Assembly (NCBI RefSeq): GCF_014205075.1
Contig: NZ_JACHMU010000001.1
Location: forward strand, 124,001 to 188,000
Source: Microbacterium ginsengiterrae
GTDB taxonomy: Bacteria > Actinomycetota > Actinomycetes > Actinomycetales > Microbacteriaceae
Reading direction: 5' to 3'
Length of the DNA stretch: 64,000 bases
The translations under genes and the position numbers were made by a program. The notes beneath the pieces are model-generated. The model did not search any database. It saw only the letters and a program-made list of their open reading frames with translations, and was not told the origin of the DNA. Below are positions 58,117-64,000 of this stretch, piece after piece (position 1 is the stretch's first letter; the number at the start of each line of letters is the position of its first letter).

Positions 58117-58487
58117 GCGCTGTCCTCCTCGAGATCCGGAGACTTCGGTGTGGGCGTGCCACGTCTGCGATCCCGGGCAGCACGATGCGCCTCGGTGTCG
58201 AGGGCGTCGAGGTGCTGCGCGGAGATCGGCGGTCGGCGGGCTGCGAGAGCGTGCAGCAGATGGTGCACGGCATCCAACGGCTCGACGTCGATCACGTAGT
58301 GCCGTTCACGCCCGCGGACCTCCGCGTGCACGAGGCCCGCCTCGTCGAGGATGCGCAGGTGCTTGCTGATCGCCGGACGGGAGACGTCATGCTCTGCGGC
58401 GAGGTCGACGACGCGCGCCGGACCATTCGAGAGCCGCCGGAGCAGCTCCCGTCGGATCGGGTCAGCGATCGCTCCGAACACGTCCAT
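58113..58487 (-). CDS. ArsR-family regulator
   Basis: A 124-residue winged-helix repressor: MDVFGAIADPIRRELLRRLSNGPARVVDLAAEHDVSRPAISKHLRILDEAGLV (outline), without the metal-binding cysteines of ArsR/SmtB, so it probably senses something else. Its start codon directly abuts a 36-nt perfect palindrome. Confidence 0.92.
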   Translation of the reverse strand: MDVFGAIADPIRRELLRRLSNGPARVVDLAAEHDVSRPAISKHLRILDEAGLVHAEVRGRERHYVIDVEPLDAVHHLLHALAARRPPISAQHLDALDTEAHRAARDRRRGTPTPKSPDLEEDSA

Positions 58488-58523
58488 GGACAGAAAGGTA
58501 ACCTACTGGTTACCTTTCTGTCC
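58488..58523. promoter_or_regulatory. 36-nt perfect palindrome, ArsR operator
   Basis: Arms of 16 bp (58488-58503 and 58508-58523, GGACAGAAAGGTAACC on the left) around TACT, ending at the ArsR start codon; very likely the autoregulatory operator. Confidence 0.85.
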
Positions 58524-58540
58524 ACCCTGCCGAATCGAGA

Positions 58541-60064
58541 TCAGCGCTGGCGCTTCTCCCGCACGCGCATGTTGATGACGATGGGCGTGCCGTCGAACTC
58601 GTACAGCTCGCGCAGGCGCCGCTGGATGAATCGGCGGTACCCGGGGTCGAGGAACCCGGTGGTGAACAGCACGAACGTCGGCGGACGTGTCGATGCCTGC
58701 GTGCCGAACAGGATGCGCGGCTGCTTGCCTCCGCGCAGCGGGTGCGGGTGCTCGGCGACGAGCTCCGACAGGAAGGCGTTGAACTTCCCGGTCGGGATGC
58801 GGCGGTCCCAGTTCTCCAGCGCCGTCTCGAGCGCCGGAACGAGCTTGTCGAAGTGGCGACCGGTCCTGGCGGAGATGTTCACACGCGGCGCCCAGGTGAC
58901 GTGCGCGAGATCCTGCTCGATCTCCCGCTCGAGGTAGCGACGGCGGTCGGCGTTCACCAGGTCGTCGTCGTTGAGACGATCCCACTTGTTGAACGCGAGC
59001 ACGAGGGCGCGACCGGACTCGAGGACGAGATCGATGATGCGGATGTCCTGCTCGCTGATCGTCTCGGAGACGTCGAGCACGACGACGGCAACCTCGGCCT
59101 TCTCCAGGGCGGCGGAGGTGCGCAGCGATGCGTAGAAGTCAGCGCCCTGCTGGAGGTGCACACGACGACGGATGCCGGCTGTGTCGACAAGACGCCACAG
59201 CTTTCCGCCGAGCTCCACGACCTCGTCCACCGGGTCACGGGTCGTGCCGGCGAGATCGTTGACGACGACGCGGTCCTCACCCGCGGCCTTGTTCAGCAGC
59301 GACGACTTGCCGACGTTCGGGCGGCCGAGGATGGCCACGCGCCGCGGACCGCCGACCTCGTACTTCGCGACGGCCGAGACGCTGGGCAGCTTCTCGAGCA
59401 CCGCGTCGAGCAGGTCGGCGACGCCGCGTCCGTGCACGGCGGAGGTCGGATAGGGCTCGCCGAGTCCGAGGTTCCACAGCGCGGCGGCCTCGGGCTCCTG
59501 GCGGGTGTCGTCGATCTTGTTCGCGACGAGGAAGACGGGCTTGCCGCTCTTGCGGAGGAGCCGGACGACGTGCTCGTCGGTCGAGGTGGCACCGACCATC
59601 GCATCGACGACGAACAGCACGACGTCGGACAGGTCGATCGCGACCTCGGCCTGGGCGGCGACCGAGCGGTCGATGCCCTTGGCGTCGGGCTCCCAGCCGC
59701 CGGTGTCGACGAGCGAGAAGCGCCGGTCGTTCCACTCGGCCTTGTACGTGACGCGGTCGCGCGTGACACCGGGGGTGTCCTCGACGACCGCTTCGCGACG
59801 ACCGAGGATGCGGTTCACAAGCGCGGACTTGCCGACGTTCGGGCGACCCACGATCGCGACCACCGGAAGCGCGGGCAGGAACTCGATCCCGCCCTCCCCC
59901 TGCGTGATGCCGGCGAGCAGCGCGGCGTCGTCCTCGTCGAGGTCGTAGTCGGCGAGTCCGGCGCGCAGTGCCTCTGCACGCTGTTCGGCGAGCTGCTCAT
60001 CGAGCTCGTCCATCTTCTCGGCGAGGTGGTCAGGGCCACCTTCGTACTCTTCTTCAGCGGCCAT
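58541..60064 (-). CDS. der: Ribosome-assembly GTPase Der (EngA)
   Basis: A 507-residue protein with two tandem GTPase domains: first [32 protein letters not shown]; second [24 protein letters not shown]; then a KH-like C-terminus ([20 protein letters not shown]). Essential for 50S assembly. An acidic N-terminal extension ([22 protein letters not shown]) of about 65 residues is usual in actinobacteria. Overlaps cmk by 11 nt. Confidence 0.96.
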   Translation of the reverse strand: MAAEEEYEGGPDHLAEKMDELDEQLAEQRAEALRAGLADYDLDEDDAALLAGITQGEGGIEFLPALPVVAIVGRPNVGKSALVNRILGRREAVVEDTPGVTRDRVTYKAEWNDRRFSLVDTGGWEPDAKGIDRSVAAQAEVAIDLSDVVLFVVDAMVGATSTDEHVVRLLRKSGKPVFLVANKIDDTRQEPEAAALWNLGLGEPYPTSAVHGRGVADLLDAVLEKLPSVSAVAKYEVGGPRRVAILGRPNVGKSSLLNKAAGEDRVVVNDLAGTTRDPVDEVVELGGKLWRLVDTAGIRRRVHLQQGADFYASLRTSAALEKAEVAVVVLDVSETISEQDIRIIDLVLESGRALVLAFNKWDRLNDDDLVNADRRRYLEREIEQDLAHVTWAPRVNISARTGRHFDKLVPALETALENWDRRIPTGKFNAFLSELVAEHPHPLRGGKQPRILFGTQASTRPPTFVLFTTGFLDPGYRRFIQRRLRELYEFDGTPIVINMRVREKRQR

Positions 60065-60731
60065 GTTCCGCTCCTTGCTTTCGGTCGATCACCGCGAGCA
60101 CGGCGTCGATGGTCTGGGAAAAATCGAGATGGGTGCTGTCGACGACCTCGACACCCTCTGCGGCGTTCAGGAAGTCGACGACCGCACTGTCCGAGGCGTC
60201 GCGCTTGTGCAGCGCTGCGGCCACCTCGGCGGCGTTCTCGCCTGAGAGCTCACCGGCACGGCGTGCCGCTCTCACCTCGGGTGCGGCGGTGAGGAGGATC
60301 CGGACGGGCGCATCCGGCGCCACCACGGTGGTGATGTCGCGGCCCTCGACGACGACAGCGGGCTGCGGGGCGCGAGCCACGAGCGAACGGAAGAAGATGT
60401 TCACCTGCTCGCGGATGGCCGGGATGCGGGCGACGCCGCTCACCGCCGATGACACACGGGGCTCGCGGATCGCCGCAGTGATGTCAGTGTCGCCGATCGC
60501 GACCGAACGGTCATCGGGGTCGAGTCCGAGGCGCAGGTCGAAGTCCGCCGCCGCGGCGAGCACGGCATCCGTGTCGTCCGTGTGGCCACCGCGCTCGAGC
60601 ACGTGCCACGCGAGTGCGCGGTACGCGGCGCCCGTGTCGAGGAGGCCGTAACCGCGCCGGCGGGCGATCGCCGCCGAGACGCTGGACTTGCCGGACCCTG
60701 CAGGGCCGTCGATCGCGATGAATTCACTCAT
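60054..60731 (-). CDS. cmk: Cytidylate kinase
   Basis: A 225-residue CMP/dCMP kinase: P-loop [51 protein letters not shown]. Provides CDP/dCDP. Overlaps tyrA by 8 nt upstream and der downstream. Confidence 0.96.
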   Translation of the reverse strand: MSEFIAIDGPAGSGKSSVSAAIARRRGYGLLDTGAAYRALAWHVLERGGHTDDTDAVLAAAADFDLRLGLDPDDRSVAIGDTDITAAIREPRVSSAVSGVARIPAIREQVNIFFRSLVARAPQPAVVVEGRDITTVVAPDAPVRILLTAAPEVRAARRAGELSGENAAEVAAALHKRDASDSAVVDFLNAAEGVEVVDSTHLDFSQTIDAVLAVIDRKQGAEHGR

Positions 60732-61848
60732 TGGTCGCTCCTGCTATCCGCCATCCGCGCTCCTGCAGCCCTTCGACGGCGCCGAGGAGTGCGGCCGGTG
60801 CCACACTGATCTCCGCCAGGCCGAACTGTGCGCCGGGCGAATGCTCCAGGCGCAGGTCCTCCACGTTCACACCGAGCTCACCGAGCTCGCCGAACAGTCG
60901 CCCGAGCTGTCCAGGCGTGTCGTCGACCATGACGACGAGCTGCTCGAACCTGCGGTTCTGACCGTGCTTGCCCGGCAGGCGCTCGACACCGTCGTTGCCC
61001 TGCCGGATGGTCTCCGCGACGACGCGACGTGCACCAGGGGCATCCGGCGCCCGCAGTGCGTTCGAGACGGTCGCGAGGTCGGCTGCCAGCGCGTCGAGGA
61101 CCTCGACGACGGGGGCGGCGTTCGCGCCGAGGATCTGCACCCACAGCTCAGGGGCGGATGCCGCGATGCGCGTCGTGTCGCGGACGCCCTGACCGGCCAG
61201 ACGCAGCGCGTCCTCGTCGGCCGACGCGAGACGTGCGGCGAGAAGGCTCGCGACCACCTGCGGCACGTGGGAGGTGATCGCCACCGAACGGTCGTGTTCT
61301 TCCGGCGTCATCTCGATCGGCATCGCGCCGACGTCGAGTGCGAGGTCTTCGACGAGTGCGAGATCCGCGGGGCGGGTCTCCTCGTCGCGGCACACCACCC
61401 ATGGCCGCCCAATGAACAGGTCGGCGCGCGCGGAGATCGCTCCCCCGCGCTCGCGCCCTGCCAGCGGGTGCGAGCCGATGTAGCGGGTGAGGTCGACGCC
61501 GCGTTCGGTGAGGGTCCGGAACGGTTCGAGCTTCACGCTCGCGACGTCCGTCACGACGGCGGCCGGGAAACGGTCGAGCTCTGCGGCGATGACGTCGGCG
61601 GTGACGTCCGGCGGAACGGACACGACGATGAGTGAAGGAGCGTCATCGTCGCGTGCGGCCCGCCCCGCGCCGTAGTCGATCGCGAGACGCAGCTGTGACG
61701 GCGAGGTGTCGGCGAGCACGACGTCGATGCCCTTGGCCGTGAGGGCATGCCCGATGCTCGCGCCGAGCAGACCGGCGCCGACGATGCGCACGGTCCCCGA
61801 CAGCCGCGGCGCATTGCCGTTGCCGTTGGTTCTGGCGGTGTCGCTCAC
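60724..61848 (-). CDS. tyrA: Prephenate (arogenate) dehydrogenase with ACT domain
   Basis: A 374-residue enzyme of tyrosine biosynthesis. Rossmann motif IVGAGLLGASIGHALTAKG; catalytic region YIGSHPLAGRERGG (His); VAITSHVPQVVASLLA; C-terminal ACT domain from about residue 305 (VMVDDTPGQLGRLFGELGELGVNVEDLR) for feedback regulation. GTG start overlapping the rluB stop by GTGA. Confidence 0.95.
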   Translation of the reverse strand: MSDTARTNGNGNAPRLSGTVRIVGAGLLGASIGHALTAKGIDVVLADTSPSQLRLAIDYGAGRAARDDDAPSLIVVSVPPDVTADVIAAELDRFPAAVVTDVASVKLEPFRTLTERGVDLTRYIGSHPLAGRERGGAISARADLFIGRPWVVCRDEETRPADLALVEDLALDVGAMPIEMTPEEHDRSVAITSHVPQVVASLLAARLASADEDALRLAGQGVRDTTRIAASAPELWVQILGANAAPVVEVLDALAADLATVSNALRAPDAPGARRVVAETIRQGNDGVERLPGKHGQNRRFEQLVVMVDDTPGQLGRLFGELGELGVNVEDLRLEHSPGAQFGLAEISVAPAALLGAVEGLQERGWRIAGATNE

Positions 61849-62639
61849 TCGTTCTCCTGGGCATCTCCCGGCGTGAGGTCCGCAGGGGCGTCATGGCGCG
61901 CGAGAGTCAACAACGCACCACGTTCGATTTTAGTCAGTTCGCGGGTCTTTCCCGCCGGGAGGGTTCCCAGGTGGAGCGGACCGAACTGCCGACGGACCAG
62001 TTCGGTGACCGGATGCCCCACCGCGGCGAGCATCCGACGCACGATCCGGTTGCGTCCGGAGTGCAGCGTGAGCTCCACCAGGCTCGCCCCTCGCGAGGAG
62101 TCCAGCAGCCGCGCCTTGTCGGCCTGGATGAAGCCGTCCTCGAGCTCGATGCCCTTGGTGAGCTGAGCGATGGTCTGCGCGGTGACGGCGCCTTCGACCT
62201 TGGCGATGTAGACCTTCGTGACGCCGAAGGAGGGGTGCGCGAGCACATGGGCGAGTTCGCCGTCGTTCGTGAGGATCAGCAGACCACTGGTGTCGGCATC
62301 CAGACGCCCGACGTTGTAGAGCCGTTCGTCCCAGTCCGCGGTGAAGCGCCGGAGATCCGGACGGCCGTTCTCGTCGCGCATGGTGCTCACCACGCCGGTG
62401 GGCTTGTTGAGCATCACGTACCGCTTGGAGACGTCGAGCTGGATCGCGGTGCCGTCGACCTGCACCTGGTCGTTCTCGGGGTCGATGCGGCGCCCGAGCT
62501 CGGTGACGACCGAGCCGTTGACGCTGATGCGCCCCTCGACGATGTACTGCTCGACCACTCGGCGGGAGGCGACTCCGGCAGCGGCGAGCACCTTCTGGAG
62601 GCGGACGCCTTCCGGGGCGGGGGTCGGTTCCTGGTTCAT
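61845..62639 (-). CDS. rluB: Pseudouridine synthase RluB-type
   Basis: A 264-residue enzyme: N-terminal S4 domain (VRLQKVLAAAGVASRRVVEQYIVEGRISVNG) and catalytic domain with GRLDADTSGLLILTNDGELAHVL, the catalytic Asp in RLD, then LHSGRNRIVRRMLAAVGH. Modifies 23S rRNA in helix 89/90 region. ATGA overlap with scpB. Confidence 0.93.
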   Translation of the reverse strand: MNQEPTPAPEGVRLQKVLAAAGVASRRVVEQYIVEGRISVNGSVVTELGRRIDPENDQVQVDGTAIQLDVSKRYVMLNKPTGVVSTMRDENGRPDLRRFTADWDERLYNVGRLDADTSGLLILTNDGELAHVLAHPSFGVTKVYIAKVEGAVTAQTIAQLTKGIELEDGFIQADKARLLDSSRGASLVELTLHSGRNRIVRRMLAAVGHPVTELVRRQFGPLHLGTLPAGKTRELTKIERGALLTLARHDAPADLTPGDAQENE

Positions 62640-63217
62640 CGGATGGTTCCTTCGTCGAATCCGTCGGCACCGTCATCGAGCAGCGGCGAGATCGGCGGCA
62701 GCTCGTCGAGCGAGTTGATGCCGAGGTTCTGCAGCAGTGCGTCGGTGGTGCCGTAGTTGATGGCTCCGGTCTCGGAGTCCGCGAAAAGTTCGGTGATGAG
62801 CCCGCGTGCGAGAAGAGTGCGCACGACCGAGTCCACGTTGACGGCGCGGATGGACGCGACCTGCCCTCGGGTCACCGGCTGCTTGTAGGCGATGACCGCC
62901 AGGGTCTCGAGCGCAGCCTGCGACAGACGCGCCGGAGCCTGCCCTCCCACAAACTCCGCGACGAGATCGTCATGGTCCTCTCGGACGTACAGCCGCCAGC
63001 CGCCGCCGACCTCACGGAGTTCGAAGCCGCGGCGGGGCCCTGCCCCTCGGCCGTCGTAGTCCTCGACCAGCGTCTCGATCGCCTGCCGCACCGCCGGCAC
63101 CGGAGCCCCGACGGCGGCGGCGAGCGCGACGAGACCCAACGGCTCGTCGATGATCAGCAGGATCGCCTCGAGCTTCTCGGTCAGCGGCGTCTCCGGCACG
63201 GTGGTCTCATCGGTCAT
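62636..63217 (-). CDS. scpB: Segregation and condensation protein ScpB
   Basis: A 193-residue double winged-helix protein that works with ScpA and SMC in chromosome condensation. Signatures: LEAILLIIDEPLG, LSQAALETLAVIAYKQPVTRGQVASIRAVNVDSVVRTLLARGLI (outline) and YGTTDALLQNLGINSLDELPPI. The ATG at 63217 overlaps scpA by 11 nt. Confidence 0.95.
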   Translation of the reverse strand: MTDETTVPETPLTEKLEAILLIIDEPLGLVALAAAVGAPVPAVRQAIETLVEDYDGRGAGPRRGFELREVGGGWRLYVREDHDDLVAEFVGGQAPARLSQAALETLAVIAYKQPVTRGQVASIRAVNVDSVVRTLLARGLITELFADSETGAINYGTTDALLQNLGINSLDELPPISPLLDDGADGFDEGTIR

Positions 63218-64000
63218 AGTCGGCTCCCAGGGTGGCAAGTGTCTCGTCCGACCAGGAGTCGGCGGCCCAGCGCAGCGTCAGTTCACCGAGCGGTTCCAGC
63301 TGCTCGAAGGAGAGGGCGGCGTGGCGGTACAGCTCGAGCACGGAGATGAAGCGTGCCACGACGATGCCGGGTTCGGTCGCACCGGCGACGAGTTCACGGA
63401 AGGTGAGCGATTCGGTGTTGCGCAGCAGCGTCACGACGATCGCCGCCTGCTCGCGGATGCTGACCAGCGGCGCGTGCAGGTGGTCGAGGCCGACGTGCGG
63501 GATCTCCTTCGGGGCGAACGCGAGAAGCGCGATCGCCGCGAAGTCGGTAGGGCTGAGCGTCCACACCAGCTCCGGCGTCTGGCGCCGATGCTTCTCGTCG
63601 AGACGGACGGCCCTGGTGTGCCGTCGATCTTCGCGCTGGAGGCACCGAGCGAACCACGCGGACACCTCTTTGAACGCGCGGTACTGCAGCAGGCGGGCGA
63701 ACAGCAGGTCGCGCGCCTCGAGCAGGGCGACGGCCTCGGCATCGACGAGCTCCCCCTGCGGGAGGAGACCGGCGACCTTCATGTCGAGCAGGGTCGCGGC
63801 CACGACGAGGAACTCGGATGCCTGATCCAACTCCTCGTTCGAGTCGAGCTCCGCGAGGTAGGCGATGAACTCGTTCGTGACGGCGCTGAGCGACACCTCG
63901 GTGATGTCCATCTCGTGCTTGGAGATGAGGTTCAGCAGCAGATCGAACGGACCGTCGAAGTTCGTCAACGAGACGCGGAAACCATCGCCGGTCTCCGCCG
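63207..64000 (-). CDS. scpA: Segregation and condensation protein ScpA (partial, N-terminus off window)
   Basis: Kleisin subunit of SMC. The visible 264 residues begin AETGDGFRVSLTNFDGPFDLLLNLI; the in-frame TTG at 63968 is not the true start. NFDGPFDLLLNLISKHEMDITEVSL is the diagnostic N-terminal motif that binds the SMC neck, and the C-terminal winged helix (VARFISVLELYRHAALSFEQLEPLGELTLRW) binds the SMC head. First visible gene of the scpA-scpB-rluB-tyrA-cmk-der operon. Confidence 0.95.
   Translation of the reverse strand, partial: AETGDGFRVSLTNFDGPFDLLLNLISKHEMDITEVSLSAVTNEFIAYLAELDSNEELDQASEFLVVAATLLDMKVAGLLPQGELVDAEAVALLEARDLLFARLLQYRAFKEVSAWFARCLQREDRRHTRAVRLDEKHRRQTPELVWTLSPTDFAAIALLAFAPKEIPHVGLDHLHAPLVSIREQAAIVVTLLRNTESLTFRELVAGATEPGIVVARFISVLELYRHAALSFEQLEPLGELTLRWAADSWSDETLATLGADYDR

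Noticed and set aside
58742..60292. 516-residue open frame on the plus strand
   Set aside because: Antisense shadow of der and cmk.

Overview
The window is chromosomal DNA from a high-GC actinobacterium, most likely a Microbacterium or close Microbacteriaceae relative. The inference rests on strong G/C third positions, frequent GTG starts, 4-nt ATGA/GTGA gene overlaps, a scpA-scpB-rluB-tyrA-cmk-der operon, an imuA'-imuB-dnaE2 cassette and many apparently leaderless promoters (TAnnnT 6-7 nt before a start codon). No 16S rRNA is present, so the genus is inferred.

Layout. 1-12.7 kb: a CYTH protein cut by the window edge, an orphan A24 prepilin peptidase, the imuA'-imuB-dnaE2 translesion mutasome, and a run of small housekeeping or unknown genes (DedA, DUF1801, AraC/VOC pair, an NAD(P)-binding protein fused to a KTSC-like domain, alpha/beta hydrolase, GNAT). 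13.3-15.8 kb: a minus-strand envelope-stress operon (two Asp23/Gls24 proteins, DUF2273, DUF6286, an AmaP-like anchor, CsbD). 16.0-19.7 kb: two unknown genes and a large LPXTG-type glycine-rich surface protein with Ig-like repeats. 20.1-22.7 kb: a short UvrA paralogue.

22.9-36.3 kb is a twelve-gene divergent sugar-acid catabolic locus. The minus operon holds an enolase-superfamily dehydratase, a TRAP transporter (dctP-dctQ-dctM), an L-fuconate-dehydratase-like enolase, a GntR/FCD regulator, an FAH-family enzyme and a ketoglutarate-semialdehyde-type dehydrogenase. The plus operon holds an LDH2-family dehydrogenase, a zinc alcohol dehydrogenase, a KduD-like SDR and a UxaA-family dehydratase. Both read out from one intergenic region with a -35/-10 promoter whose spacer is a perfect 12-bp palindrome. 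The locus is bracketed by two related double-hairpin repeats. I infer TRAP import of a sugar acid, dehydration to a 2-keto-3-deoxy acid and channelling to 2-ketoglutarate (Weimberg-like); the actual substrate is not resolved.

36.4-51 kb looks accessory: a desaturase, an IS3-family element, and five consecutive regulator/target modules (HTH with ABC transporter, VOC/TetR, MarR with FMN reductase-GNAT fusion, LysR/EamA, MocR/EamA), three of them with clear palindromic operators. It ends in an IS3 orfA remnant beside a tRNA-Pro(GGG). 51.2-58.5 kb returns to ordinary genes (GNAT, FUSC-like, Ntn hydrolase, lysoplasmalogenase, S4 protein, Nudix, nucleoside phosphorylase, Leu/Val dehydrogenase, ArsR/SRPBCC). 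58.5-64 kb is the der-cmk-tyrA-rluB-scpB-scpA operon, with scpA cut by the window edge. I found no CRISPR array and no rRNA.
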